Assembly (NCBI GenBank): GCA_033961575.1
Contig: CM066731.1
Span: forward strand, 59,797,501-59,861,500
DNA: 64,000 nt
Reading direction: 5' to 3'
Source of the DNA: Aselliscus stoliczkanus
Taxonomy: Eukaryota > Chordata > Mammalia > Chiroptera > Hipposideridae
This document shows positions 1-11,002 of the stretch, piece by piece (position 1 is the stretch's first letter; each line of letters starts with the position of its first letter). The notes under the pieces are model-generated. The model did no database searches and had not been told where the DNA came from. It was given only the letters and a program-made list of their open reading frames with translations. Both the position numbers and the translations under genes were made by a program.

Positions 1-1329
1 TCACCTGCGCGGTCGGAGAGGGCGAGGAGCACTAAAGGCCCCAGTCTCCAAAATAGTCAGCTGCTGAGGCAGGGAGCCCATTCTGAATAAAGGAAGTATT
101 CCTTTTCGTGGGTACCCACAATGTCTCAGGGACCATGTGGGTTCTGGGGACCAAAGATGAACAGGACAGGATCCCTCCACTAAGAAACTGTTGTTATGTG
201 GAAGAAATACCCCTGTAAGTAGCCTAACACAACGCGGTAAATTCTATACAGGGTGCTTCTACTGGAGAACTTAATATACACTAACCTGTTAGATCTTCAT
301 TTCCAGGCAGAAAGAAAGGTATGTGCAAAAGCACAGGGGAATAGGGCTGCAAAATGGGCTGCAGGGAGATGGCAGGGATGGGGCAGAGGACTGGACTGCA
401 AAAGTGTCAGAGTAGAAGAGGGCAGCAAGGGCTTCATAGGTTGTGTGCTGTCAGCACTTAATGGCCAGTGACATTGTGACTTGCCCACCAGAGAGCTGGT
501 CCTGGCTTGATGGGTGAATCGAGGCCACACGGGGTTCACTTAGTTAAGAAGCAATCTCAGAGCAAACCGTGATGAGGCAGTAATCTACAGGGGGGCATGC
601 AGAGAGGGAAACTGACTGAAAACACGCTGAGAAGGTAGACATGACCAGTCTTGGAAATTGATATGATCAGGAACATGGGCAAGTGGGCCAATGTCGGATG
701 TCTCCCAAGTTTCACACTTGGATGACTGGGTGGCTGAAGTCCAATAAACACACAGGAGGAGAAACATGCTCTGGGGGGAAAGGTGGTTCTCATTTTAGAT
801 GTGTTGACTTTGAAATGCCTTTGGAACACCCATGCATAATGCCCTGTGAACCATTTGATACATGACACACAGCGAGTTTGGACTGCGTATATGAATTAGG
901 AGTCATCCAGAGGTGGCACCCGGTGAATAAGGAAGATCATGCAAACTGAGGAGAGGCAGGCCAAGGACAGGACTCCAGGAACACCATGATCTAAGAGAAG
1001 GAGAGAGGAAAAGCTAAGGAGGGGGATTAGAAGCAATGGTCAGAGAGGTATGTGAAGAATCAGAAAACAGTGAGCATCACAGAAGCCAAAGGAGCAGAAA
1101 ATTTTAAGAAGGGAGTGGTCAGATTCACAAAAGACCTCAGATTCATAAAAGACAGCAAACAGCATAATAGCCGAAAGTCCATGAGCTGCAGCAAGTAGGA
1201 GGACCCTGTTGATCTCTGACAGAGGAAGATGGTGATGCAATGAGGGAAGGGGGAATTTTCTACAATTACTGATGACTATGCTGGCTGTCACTGCCATTCC
1301 AAAGCCACTCCATTGGTCCGTGGCCTTAT
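1..1329. other. No gene recognised; unique sequence
   Basis: Nothing here reads as a gene. All open frames are short and overlap on both strands. The stretch around 860-1,150 has the wording of an old interspersed repeat (a 'gaaggagtggtcag' type phrase) that I cannot name. The first 40 bases are CpG-containing, but there is not enough to call a CpG island. Confidence 0.5.
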
Positions 1330-1480
1330 CCAGTGAGCATTGTTTCCACTTTACGAACATGATGAGTGAAGGGTAGAGAGATTAAGTATCTCGGTAAAGG
1401 CTCACAGCTAGTCCATGGACCGCATGATCCCATGTGCTCCAAACTCCCTGCTCTTAACCCTGATTCTACACTCACTCCCT
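1330..1480 (+). repeat. MIR SINE fragment
   Basis: The phrase running from 'actttacgaacatgatgag' through 'agagagattaagtatc' and 'cacagctag' to 'ctgctcttaaccctg' follows the conserved MIR core and 3' half in order. It is diverged, as expected for an ancient mammalian tRNA-derived SINE mobilised by L2. Confidence 0.55.
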
Positions 1481-2200
1481 TACAATTGTATGAGAGCTTG
1501 ACTTTTCAAGGTACCTTGTACATGTTATTTATCTCACTTGGGTCCAACAACCACCACATCTATAGTTGATCTTTAGAGAATATCCCTCGTCAGTGATCCC
1601 TCTTCTTGAGATCTCCGTCAAGCCCCATGTTACTTTTCCACAAACAGGCAATATGCCTCCAGCTGCCACCCTGCCCAGGAGAACAAAGATTTGTGGAACT
1701 TCCTATACCTGAATACTCCGTTGCACTTATTGTGGATGCAAACAAAAGCAATATACCTCCTAGTACATCCTTCCAAGCTCTTGGGACCATCATTCATTCA
1801 TTTCAGCCTCAGCCCCAGATATCAGTTGTTCGTTCTATAGCAAATTCAATCAGTTGCCAACAGGGGGCTTCCCTGGGGAAAGTCAAGCAGCCATGTCCCC
1901 AGAACAGATGTGTTTATTCATGATCATTTACCACAGTGAAGCTAGAAACAACTATAAGAACGTATAGGTTTTTTTATTGCTACTAATAGAAAGATCATGA
2001 TTTATACACAGAATTTAAAAGGTCCAATGAGGAAACAAGAAGAAAACATTTAGCAAGAGACATTCCTTTTGTTCCCTTTTTCATAATTAAATATGACTTT
2101 GGAAAAGGCCAGGGTGTCTCCATCAGCCCTAATCTTTAAATTCATAGGAAGAAATGGACATCATGGGGTTCGGCTACCCCAGCTTATATCACCCAATATA
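1481..2200. other. No gene recognised
   Basis: Opposed open frames of 105 codons (1,606-1,923, plus) and 67 codons (1,590-1,793, minus) overlap each other. Neither resembles a protein I know, and there is no supporting splice or start context. I treat both as chance. Confidence 0.4.
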
Positions 2201-2217
2201 AGAGAGTACAGTTGCCA

Positions 2218-2384
2218 GGGCCGGCTGAGTGGCTCAGTTGGTTAAGAGCTCGCTCAAGAGTGTGAGCTGAGCTCTGAGCAACAGCAGTTCGATGCCCAGC
2301 CCGAGCTGAGCTGCCGCTAAGCTGCCAACAGGTGGCGATGGCTCAGCTAAAAAAAATAAAACAATTTAAAAATTTTAAAAAAAG
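2218..2384 (+). mobile_element. SINE type C
   Basis: Type C consists of a tRNA-like head (A box in 'gagtggctcagttgg', B box in 'agcagttcgatgcc'), a body of repeated GAGCTGAGC words and the terminal 'ggctcagctaaaa' followed by an A-rich tail. This copy is flanked by near-perfect 16-bp target duplications, agagagtacagttgcc at 2,201 and agagagtacatttgcc at 2,385, so its ends are certain. Confidence 0.9.
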
Positions 2385-2400
2385 AGAGAGTACATTTGCC

Positions 2401-2728
2401 TAGAGAGGAAGCACATGAGTAAAACTTTCAAATTTCTAGGTTTGCTTATCCTTCTTCTAAGTCATGAATCAGTCTCACTCATACTTACATTGCTTCTTTC
2501 CCAATCTTCATATCGTAAGACGGTACCCTATGGAACTACCTTTGGAATATTCTATGGGCTTAAAATCTAGCTGCTCCAGCGAATTGGGGCAGAGAAAGCA
2601 GAGAGAACATTTTCTCTACTCCCTTCCCTTGCTCCTTAAAGGGTGTTCACTTTAGAGGTCTCCCAAACACAACAAGATGAGCTAAATTTTGGTCCAGGGT
2701 ATTTTATGGGCTTAAAATATAATACAGA
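2401..2728. other. No gene recognised
   Basis: A 63-codon frame (2,464-2,655, plus) is the only open stretch and I do not recognise it. Confidence 0.4.
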
Positions 2729-2832
2729 GGGGAGATTGGTTAGCTCAGTTGATTAGAGCATGGTGCTGATAACACCAAAGTAGCTAGTTCGATTCCCACA
2801 TGGGCCATTGAGCTGCGCCCTCCTTAAAAAAG
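2729..2832 (+). mobile_element. tRNA-Ile-like SINE head
   Basis: This copy differs from every other SINE in the window. It contains 'ggttagctcagttgattaga' (A box), 'tgctgataacacc', which matches the anticodon arm of tRNA-Ile with a GAT anticodon, and 'agttcgattccc' (B box). A 'gcgccctcctt' plus short A-run follows. The related word atacagag lies just upstream and again near 2,912, so the insertion may extend to about 2,910. Confidence 0.65.
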
Positions 2833-2910
2833 GAGTCAATTATGCCATTGTAGCATGAAAACAATGTTTAACCAGTGACCATGGCTGTTCCCCAATAAAA
2901 TTTATATATA
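2833..2910 (+). repeat. hAT-like or SINE tail segment
   Basis: The phrase 'ccattgtagcatgaaaacaa ... accatggctgttccccaataaaa' resembles the interior of an old nonautonomous hAT repeat (the family that starts with a 'ggccaacaaa ... agggccagatagtaaa' phrase). It could instead be the true 3' end of the preceding tRNA-Ile SINE, because the candidate target duplication lies beyond it. Confidence 0.35.
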
Positions 2911-3126
2911 TGATACAGAGTTGCCACTGTTATAATGAAATTAGGTATTGGTTGTTTAAGAGACCAAGTTATATCTTTAAGGTAGCATTTTTTAACATTG
3001 AAATACAGTTTTATTCACAGATCCTGAAGAGGTGTCCAGATTATTAACCTCTGTGACATATTTAAATTACACCTCTAGTCTTGATTCAAAAATGTGGTAT
3101 AACTGATTGCCTCAATTCCTTTTTTA

Positions 3127-3295
3127 AAATATTTTTTTAAATTTAATTTAACTTTTTTATTGAAATCCGATTGACATGTAACATTGCATTCATTTTAGGT
3201 GTACAACACAATATTTGACAAATGTCTATATTGAGACATGATTCCCACAGTAAGTCTAGTTAACACCCATGACCACAGATTTTCACAGGTTTTGG
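3127..3295 (-). mobile_element. L1 3'UTR fragment
   Basis: Read on the plus strand, 'tattgaaatccgattgacat ... ggtgtacaacacaa ... caaatgtctatattg' followed by 'gtctagttaacaccc' is the reverse complement of a common L1MA-type 3' end. The copy is heavily 5'-truncated. Confidence 0.65.
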
Positions 3296-3800
3296 GTGGA
3301 ACTGCTGGCCACTGAGACAGAGCAGCACCACAGACGCAGACTGAAATGGGAACACACGTGGGCAGGATGTCTCAGGGATGGTCAGAGTAGCTGAGAAATT
3401 TGGAGCAGGTGAAGGGGATAAACAGGAAGTAAGATAGGAAAGCGGACACCTGCAGCCAAAAGTTTAGACTCTATTCTATAGACAATGAAGAATCATCGGA
3501 GGTTCTTGATGATTTAGCAGAACGGTGACAGGATTAAGTAGAATTTTCTGAAGATTAATTTCTCAGGAGTGGTGGGCGGGACTTTAATGGGAGGGAGACT
3601 CTAGGTAGAAAGACCACTCCCAAAGCAATTAGAATAGTCCAGGCAAAACCCCCAACCTCAATTTCTGGTAGGTAAGTAAAGACTGGTAGATATTGGACCA
3701 CTATTGTATTATGACGTGGTCCATTGACTTTAAATTGGAAGGATCTTAGGGATTATTAAGCCCAAAATTCACAAACCTATGGCCAAATCAGGCTGGGAGT
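3296..3800. other. Unnamed old repeat or unique sequence
   Basis: Wording such as 'ttagactctattctatagac' and 'aattagaatagtccaggc' suggests an ancient interspersed repeat, but I cannot assign a family. No gene is seen. Confidence 0.3.
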
Positions 3801-3803
3801 GAA

Positions 3804-3850
<47 letters not shown>
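3804..3850. repeat. (TA)n microsatellite
   Basis: About 22 uninterrupted TA units. Confidence 0.97.
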
Positions 3851-3851
<1 letters not shown>

Positions 3852-4039
3852 TATATTTTTAGTTTTCAGAATTAGTTGTCAAAACTAATTTGAAACTTCG
3901 GAGATTTCAGAGGAAAGATGCAGATTTCTAGATTCTTGAAATTTGTCATTTGTCATATTGGGTTCAAGGTCCTCAGTTACCTGCCTGGTCAGTGCAAGTC
4001 TTTAAGTTTGAGATCTCTTCATTTAGGCCAATTCTTATC

Positions 4040-4180
4040 CTGCCACACCTACCCCAATCATAAAGATGAAGAAACTGAAAATTGAGGAAGGTAAATAAAT
4101 GTCCCAGAGTTTCACCAGCAGACAGTGGCAAAGTCAATGAGGGATCACATGGCAGTGACAATTCTGCCTCCCAATTCCAA
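4040..4180 (+). repeat. MIR-like fragment
   Basis: 'aaagatgaagaaactgaaaa ... ggtaaataaatgtcccagag ... gcagacagtggcaaag' follows the MIR core order (gatgaggaaactgaggc, taagtaacttgcc, agctagtaagtggcagag). Confidence 0.5.
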
Positions 4181-4189
4181 CTTGACATA

Positions 4190-4271
4190 CAAATTGGACA
4201 ATTACGTTCACGAACTTTCCACCGTGTAAGCACATGGTGGAAAGTCTGTGAACGTAATTGTCCGACCAGCA
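4190..4271. mobile_element. 82-bp palindromic mariner-type MITE
   Basis: The two halves are near-perfect inverted repeats. The left arm reads ttggacaattacgttcac and continues with aactttccacc. The right arm is its reverse complement and ends gtaattgtccgacc. The loop is only about 12 bases. TA dinucleotides at 4,188-4,189 and 4,272-4,273 fit a mariner TA target duplication. The arm sequence matches the terminal repeat of the mariner at 55,968-56,535 over about 20 bases with few changes, so this is probably an internally deleted, MADE1-like relative of that element. Confidence 0.8.
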
Positions 4272-4299
4272 TATATGGACTCTGTTCCTCACAAGCTCT

Positions 4300-4440
4300 A
4301 AAAGGCACGCAGTCATCATCTCCATTTCATTTAGAAGGAAATAAGTGGAGAGAGACGAGGTAACTTGTCCAAAGCCACAAGGTCAGCTGGTCAGCGGTGA
4401 AGACACTGTCCAAATCTAGATACACCCAGGTCCTTTGTAT
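4300..4440 (+). repeat. MIR-like fragment
   Basis: 'catctccatttcatttagaa ... gaggtaacttgtccaaagcc ... aggtcagctggtcagcggtg' follows the MIR 3' half. Confidence 0.55.
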
Positions 4441-4574
4441 TACACAATTAGCATAAGATCCTGGAGCCAGACAAGCCTACTTAAAATGTGGGATCCCTTG
4501 ACTGGCTGTGTGGTAGCAGGGATGTTACTCAACCTGTTTGAGTTTCAGCTTTTTGATATCTAAACTGAAATGAA

Positions 4575-4740
4575 AATGTATCTAACACACGGTAGGAATT
4601 ACAGTTCCTATGTATTGAGTGTTTACAAAAGCCAAATGTGCTAAGCTCCTTATGCCCCACAATGAAACAGGTGCTGTTATCCACATTTGAGTGGAAAAAA
4701 CTGGGATACAATGCCCTGAGGTAGTGAAGAACAGGCTAGA
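4575..4740 (+). repeat. MIR fragment
   Basis: 'tattgagtgtttacaaaagc ... aggtgctgttatccacattt ... ccctgaggtagtgaag' runs in MIR order from the 'tattgagcacttac' phrase to the 'cattttacagatgagg' region. Confidence 0.5.
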
Positions 4741-5034
4741 TTTGCCCTCTGGCCCAGTCTCATTTTTGTGTCTCAGCCACACCCTCCACTGGTCTCCAGA
4801 TGGGGCACTATGTACCCAGTCAGTGCTTAATAATTAGTAGCTCCTTCCCTCACCCTTTTTCTTACTTCACATCATTAGACCATTGGTTTTTCTGTCTCTA
4901 GTACTTCTGCCGTTCTAGCTTTGCAAGGAAAATAAGATTGTTTTTCCTCCACTTTCATTAATGTAGACATACTTTTAGAATCAGAGCAATAGAAGTCAAC
5001 AAGTAGATTATGGTTCTTAAATTTTATTTAAATA

Positions 5035-5216
5035 CTATTATGGACTATATTGTGTCCTCGCCAAAATTCACATGTTGAAGCCCTAACCCTCAGTACCTCA
5101 GAATGTGACTGCATTTGGTAATAGTCTCTATAAGGAAGTAATTAAGTTAAAATGAGGTCATTGGGGTGGGCTTTAATCCAATGTGACCAGTGTCCTTATA
5201 AGAATAGGAGATTTGG
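5035..5216 (+). mobile_element. ERVL-MaLR LTR, 5' part
   Basis: 'attcacatgttgaagcccta ... gtgactgcatttggtaatag ... ttaaaatgaggtcattgggg ... aatccaatgtgaccagtgtc' is the standard opening of an MLT1/MST-type LTR. It is split from its 3' part (5,689-5,905) by a SINE. Confidence 0.8.
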
Positions 5217-5636
5217 GGCCGGCCGAGTGGCGCATTGGTTAAGAGCTGGCTTGGGATGCCAGCGGCCCCGGTTCAGATCCCACATATGAGGGCCAGTGAC
5301 ACTGCCCTCTACAGTTAAGATGGTGAACAACAGCTCCACCTGGAGCTGGGCTGCTGTGAGTCCCCGGGACGGCATAGCTGCAGCCCCTGCTGCAGTGGGC
5401 TGCCATAGGCTACAGTGACTGGCCCGCAGCCAGCGTGAGCGGCTGTCAGCCAGAGTGAGCCGCCAAGAGCGGCTGTGAGCAGCCATCCAGAGGCCAGCGG
5501 CTGATCTGCCTCACCCGAGAAGAGTGCAATGATGATACCAACATGGGCCAGTGAAGCAATGTCCTCCACAACTAGACTGAAGAACAAAAGGACAGCAATT
5601 TGTCTGCTCCCCTTCCCTGGCTCCCCAATAAAATCT

Positions 5637-5667
<31 letters not shown>

Positions 5668-5672
5668 AAATC
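5217..5672 (+). mobile_element. SINE type B
   Basis: Type B has a Ser/Leu-tRNA-like head ('ggccgagtggcgcattggtt', B box 'ggttcagatccc'), the word 'gagggccagtgacactgccc', and a GC-rich body ('acagctccacctggagctgg', 'ctgcagcccctgctgcagtg'). One or more gtgagcggc/cagcc repeats follow, then a VES-like tail ('agactgaagaacaaaa', 'ccccaataaaatctt'). This copy lies inside an MLT1-type LTR with a 16-bp target duplication agaataggagatttgg (5,201 and 5,673) and ends in an AAAT run. Confidence 0.93.
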
Positions 5673-5688
5673 AGAATAGGAGATTTGG

Positions 5689-5905
5689 ACACAGACACGT
5701 ACAGAGGGAAGAGCACAGAGGACAGAAGGATAAGACAGATGGCCCATCCACTAGCCAAGGACAGAAGCCACAGATGAAACCAACCCTCCTGACACCTTGA
5801 TCTCCGACCTCTAGCCACTAGAACTGTGAGGAAATAAATTTCAGTTGTTTAACACACCCAGTCTGTGATACTTTGTTATGCATAGTGCTAGCAAACTATA
5901 CAAAT
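5689..5905 (+). mobile_element. ERVL-MaLR LTR, 3' part
   Basis: This continues the LTR opened at 5,035. It contains 'acacagacacgtacagaggg', 'caaccctcctgacaccttga', 'agaactgtgaggaaataaat' with a polyadenylation-type AATAAA, and 'gtgctagcaaactat'. Confidence 0.8.
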
Positions 5906-6834
5906 TTTGATCAAAACAAAGTTAAATATTTAGAAATAATAATAGCTTATTTTAAAGTTTATTCTTAAAAAAGTTTCAGGATTTAAAACATTTCTGACAA
6001 TAAGAAAAAGTAGTTTAAAACATTCAAGATTCACTTCTCAGAAGGAGATGACCTAAGAAAAAAACCCCATGGTGCCTTGTTAATCAGAGAAAATGCTCTC
6101 TTAAAGTGCTTCTTAATGCATGAGAAATGTTATAATGATTGATAGAGAAAAATACTGTGATTAGGACATATTAAAAAATAAAAGCAATCAAAGGAATATA
6201 ATCTATAATTAACAATTTAAAAGATAAAAAGGCAAATAAATATGCCTAATTAAAAAAAAAGAAATACACCTCCATCTAAAATAGAAATGGTAATCCTGAA
6301 TCTTAGAACCTCCCTAAGATCCAGAAGTATACAAGATAACATAAATCTGGAAAGAAGTGACAAACCCCTCATAAGCAAGTGGTCCCATGATCGATGTGTA
6401 TTGGTTCCCCTTACTTCCACTGAGGCCTGTGGCCCCAGGAGCACTGGGCCACCTGCCAGTAGGAAAGCCATACAGTAAACAGGGGACATCTTCCTAGAAA
6501 GTAATCTTATTAAATTTTGGAAATAATGTGATAAACAGAGATATATTATGGGGTAGAAAGTAAAACTCAGATTTATTTTTAAATAAAATGGTACCCTTTT
6601 AAGAAATGTGGTGTTTGTTTAAGGTTACTTAGGGCTGCCGGCATCCTAGACTCCCTGGGGATGTGGTCACTGCCTTCTACCAGATCACTTTTGTTGTAAA
6701 AGTTGAAGAAGTACCTTTATCTGATGCCAGCTTTGTACTTAGGAGGTATGTATTTTATTGAGAGGAACCCAGGAAAAACAATATCTCAACCACACAGTTT
6801 GAAATTGTCTTAATTTTGTCCACACAACTCTTTT
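5906..6834. other. AT-rich unique sequence
   Basis: No gene or repeat family is recognised. The opposed frames of 79 and 63 codons at 6,250-6,489 look like chance. Confidence 0.4.
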
Positions 6835-7084
6835 TCTTCTTTTTTTTTTTTAGCGGAGCCATCCTGCCACAGCTAAGCTGTTGGCAGCTCAGCGGCTGCT
6901 CATCTCGGGCCAGGGATCCAACCGGCAACCCTGTTGCTCAGAGCTCACACTCTTTTTTTTTTAGAGGGTAGTGTCACTGGCCCTCATATGTGGGCTACAG
7001 CTTTTAACCACCGCGCCACTTGGCCAGCCCAGAGCTCACACTCTCGAGTGAGCTCTTAACCAACTGAGCCACTTGGCCGGCCCT
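6835..7084 (-). mobile_element. SINE type C, interrupted
   Basis: This is the reverse complement of type C, flanked by cacacaactctttt at 6,821 and 7,085. A type A SINE has inserted into its GAGTGTGAGCTC segment (see 6,953-7,030). Confidence 0.88.
6953..7030 (-). mobile_element. SINE type A nested in a type C
   Basis: Type A is the ~105-bp form: the tRNA-like head up to the word 'gagggccagtgacactgccc', then an A-tail. This copy is reverse-oriented and slightly shortened in the middle. The host SINE's agagctcacactct is duplicated at 6,940 and 7,031. Confidence 0.87.
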
Positions 7085-7427
7085 CACACAACTCTTTTCC
7101 CAGCAAACTGTGCCTGAGGGATTATGCCATCAACCATTCACACTTCAGTATGGACTACATCAGTCATATTTTTTCTCAATATCTGAAACTAACCATATTT
7201 AGAAATTAGAGGTAAAAGGGGACATAAATCAGGGTTCTCATGGGAAAAGTTGCCAAGTGTATTGGGTAATTGGAGGGAGGTACTAAGATGTGGCAAGGTG
7301 TGGGGAAGCCGTGAGGGATGTGCAGTACCCGGGAGAGGTTAACAGTGAATGCTGCACTTGTCCCACAGCTGCCTCAAGGGGCAGGGGAGGGAGCAGTTTT
7401 CAAAAGTTGGACAGAGAGAACTATGGA
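7085..7427. other. No gene recognised
   Basis: Unique sequence without recognisable genes or repeats. Confidence 0.4.
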
Positions 7428-7440
7428 GAAAAAGCCACAG

Positions 7441-7547
7441 GGCTGGCCGAGTGGCGCGGTGGTTAAGCGCTGGCTCGGGAAGTCAGCGTCCGGGGTTCAG
7501 GTCCCACATATGAGGGCCAGTGACACTGCCCTCAAAAACAAACAAAC
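7441..7547 (+). mobile_element. SINE type A
   Basis: The target duplication aaaaagccacag is present at 7,429 and again at about 7,548. The A box (tggcgcggtgg) and B box (ggttcaggtccc) are intact, so the RNA polymerase III promoter is still recognisable. Confidence 0.92.
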
Positions 7548-7559
7548 AAAAAGCCACAG

Positions 7560-8332
7560 ACAGGAGCTATTGCCTTCAGTAGGGGGATAAGATCAGCCTG
7601 CAATTACTCTGCACGGAGAAAACTGGATGAATAAACACAGTCGCAGGTCCTCGTTCCTCTGCCAGCCTCAGGTCTCCTGCTGATTGAAAGCCAAGAGACC
7701 GAGGGAGCCCACTGAAGCAATCTGAACAAGTCAGCGTCCAGGGCGCAGAATAGACAGCAAGGAAGTGGAGATTTCATCTGAAGTGAGGAACAGATGGCAG
7801 GCATGGGAGGACTCATGGACGCCCTGAATGGACAGGAGGAGTTGCCAGGGGAGTAGAAGGACTGAAAAGTTGAAAGAACTGCTCATGTTTAAACAAGGGA
7901 AAACCTTGAGCTCTGTTTTCAAAAGCTTAAAGTTTTACTATGAAAAAGGACTTAGAAAATATGGATGGCACGAGAAGGTTATAGATATTACAGGTGAATA
8001 AAATGGAAGTGTGTGGTGCTGTAAGCACTTTGTGTGGCAGATAGTTATGTCTGCCCGACACTCTTTCCCCAGCTCTCTTCCACTTCCAGGCACGTAGCTG
8101 GTCCAGTGGCCAGAGGAGCAGTAACATAGAGCGAATAATCATGTTATCCTGGCCACGGTGACTGCTCCAAGCATAGGCCTGGGTCCAGTAGGGCAACCTT
8201 CCCTGGGCTTGTTATATATTGAAGATGAGAGAAAAACCATCTTTCCTTTTGCATCACCAAAAGCTGAAAGGTTGAAAGCTTGGTGCTGCCTGAAGGCATG
8301 TTCCATGCCCCATGGAAAATTCCAGCCTGCAA
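7560..8332. other. No gene recognised
   Basis: Overlapping short frames occur on both strands (7,604-7,922 minus, 7,927-8,196 minus). None is recognisable as a protein. Confidence 0.4.
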
Positions 8333-8453
8333 GGGCTGGCCGAGTGGCTCAGTTGGTTCAGAGCTGAGCTCTGAGCAACAGCAGTTCAATGCCCAGCCCG
8401 AGCTGAGCAGCCACTGAGCTACCAACATGTAGCAGGATGGCTTAGCTAAAAAA
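8333..8453 (+). mobile_element. SINE type C, short variant
   Basis: The target duplication is gaaaattccagcctgca (8,315 and 8,454). This copy lacks the 'gctcgctcaagagtgtga' stretch found in other type C copies, so it has a head deletion of about 20 bp. Confidence 0.9.
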
Positions 8454-8675
8454 GAAAATTCCAGCCTGCAGAGGTAGAGAATGAGGCCATGTACAGTGAG
8501 GCATGACGGAGAGAGGGAGAGGGAGTGCTGACAGGAATGACTGAGTCCCCCCTTTGAGTTACCCCTGAGGTTAGTGCATGCTGTCCTTCTCTTTCATGTG
8601 AGGCTAAAAATTTCCACTTTTACCAGTGATTTCAATGTAGTTGCTGTTACCTACAACCAAAAGCATCCTAACTAA

Positions 8676-9106
8676 GGTTATGGGTTGAATTGTGCCCACA
8701 CATACATAGCACCACAAAAAAGAAAGATATATTGAAGGCCTAAGACCCAGTACTTCAGAAGGTGACCTTATTTGGAAGTAGGGTCTTTATAGAGGTAATC
8801 AAGTTAAAATGAGGTCATTAGTGTGGGCCTTAATCCAATATGACTGATGTCCTTATAAAAAGGTGAAACTTGGAGACAGACACATACAAAGAAAACACCA
8901 TGTGAAGAACGGAATTATACTGCCACAAGTCAAGAACCACCAGAAGCAAGGAGAGAGCCTTCGCTCACAGCCCTCTGAAGGAACCAAACCTGCTGACACC
9001 TTAATTCACTTCCAGCCTCCAGAACTGTGAGACAATAGCTGTCTGTTCTTTAAGTCACTTAGCCTGAGGTCCTTTGTTACAGCAGCCCTAGCAAACTAAT
9101 ACACAC
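8676..9106 (+). mobile_element. ERVL-MaLR (MLT1-type) LTR
   Basis: 'gggttgaattgtgcccacac', 'ggtgaccttatttggaagta', 'ccttaatccaatatgactga', 'tccagcctccagaactgtga' and 'agcagccctagcaaactaat' occur in the order of an MLT1-type LTR. It is essentially full length and uninterrupted. Confidence 0.8.
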
Positions 9107-10462
9107 CCCATAATCAGGATGTGATAGAAAGAATTTGTACATAGATTTGGACAAGATGATTTCCAAAGTCTTCCACCTCAGATGTGATCATCTCAGATAT
9201 GGAGAATGAGTCCACAAGAACCAAAACTTGAGTCTCTCTTATTGGGAATGACATGTGCATAGTTGCTAATTCAGAGACTGGCCTCACAGTCCTCCACAGG
9301 AGCCCACACCTAACCCTGTCAGTCAGCCAAGCAGCATATATTGAAGATCTGTTTTTCTTAAATTATATATTCATTAACTAGAAACACTGAATAAGAAAAC
9401 AAAATTAATAGAAATTGTTGTGGAAATCCTTGTGATTTTTATGGAGAAAATATAATGGACATGCATAACGCAACTTATATAAACCAAGTTATCGGGGATG
9501 CGAACTGCCAACTGTGGCTCATGGCATCCAGTGAAGCATCTTTAGACATGCCGTGGGCCCCAGTCCTCTAGCAGGACAGAGTTTATATGAGCCCCATTTC
9601 TGAGCAGTTTGTATCATTTACGTAGACTGAAAATGAACTCTCCTAAAGTCGGGCCCAATCTTGGTTTAAATTGTTCCTGAGGCCCATGGAGTTCTCCAAA
9701 TATAAAATCTAACTATAAAAACTGGGAAAACATTAAACCAATACCAAATTTAGTTTTTTAAACAAGGTTCAGGTTTTCAAGTTGTTGTCTTGGGAGGCTA
9801 CATACTTATTCCAACAATGTTTCCGTTGCTCATTGGAATTTGTCGTCAGACAATCAAATCCAGGGCTGCTAGTTTTGGTAGTAAGGAGATTATCAGAAAG
9901 TAGTAAGCCTCTCATAGAATCTCCAGGGTGGTCAGGAAAGCAGATTTGGGTACTATACAGCCATAAACAATACATGGAAGAAGGAAGGCCTACAGGACTG
10001 TCCTGGCCAGGACCCCTGTGCTGCCATCTCAAGTTACTTGGCACCTCTAACATTAGGGACCAGAGCCTTGAACTTTAGCCATAATGGCCCCAGGAGAACC
10101 AAATGCCTCAACCCCTGTTCCGTGCAAGGGAACCCATTTGCCTGACTGCCTGGCTACTGCCTCCTATGGTCTACTCCTTCATCCACGTCCCTCACCAATG
10201 TTCCTGTTTAGCAAAACCACCACATCTGGGCCCCCAGCTACAAAAAGGTCCAGGAAGTGCAGATCATAGCTTCCCAGCCCCTTCTATATAGGAGAGTGTG
10301 CAAGAAGGGTGAACCAGCCCACTGTATCTGCCAACCACACCACTGCCTTCAGAACTAGTGTGTCAGCCATGAGAGAAAACTGTATTTCAGTATTTTGTAG
10401 GCACTCCCTGCTTTGACAGACACTTAGTGAGTTTCATCAGGTACTTCGATTACATTATTGGC
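9107..10462. other. No gene recognised
   Basis: Open frames of 94-98 codons overlap on opposite strands at 9,769-10,078. They are not recognised and have no splice or start context. The rest is AT-rich unique sequence. Confidence 0.35.
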
Positions 10463-10993
10463 TCAAAATCTTCTTAGTCTCCAAAGAATACTATCCAACC
10501 CCAATTCTGAGAGCTTTAACCACTGAAGGTATTCAAAAGCTTGTGCCATAAGATTTGAACTGTTTTTCCAAAAGATTGCACAAAAAGTTTGGGCAACGGT
10601 GGCAATATGGGAAGTGATGTTTAGCATCTCAAAGATCCTGCCTTCAAAAAGGACTGCATTCACCACGATGAAGGCATTCTGAAATGTTGACTTTTTAATC
10701 AAATCTAGTAGTGTGAGGTATTCCTCACTGGAGTGACTCCAGCTTCCTCCAAAGAAGACTGCCAACACACCCGACATGAGCAAAGCTCATCACCATTTGA
10801 CTTCCTGCCAGAATTCTTACAATCACCAACCTTTCAAAAGCAGCCTCTCATTAATGGGCCTTGCAAGCAACAAGACTACAGTGATTCAATACTTAGAGGA
10901 AAGGCCACTCCAAAAACAAACACACTTCAAAACATCATACTGCCATTTTCCCCTTTGGTTGAATTGAACTTTTTAAAGATTCTAATGACCTAA
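10463..10993. other. Unassigned open-frame region
   Basis: A 106-codon frame on the minus strand (10,463-10,783) overlaps an 86-codon frame on the plus strand (10,733-10,993). The minus frame has a leucine-rich composition around 'FEYLQWLKLSELGLDS'. The plus frame is Ser/Gln/Pro-rich. I recognise neither, and a decayed transposon or retrocopy is possible. Confidence 0.2.
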
Positions 10994-11002
10994 AATCAAG
11001 TT

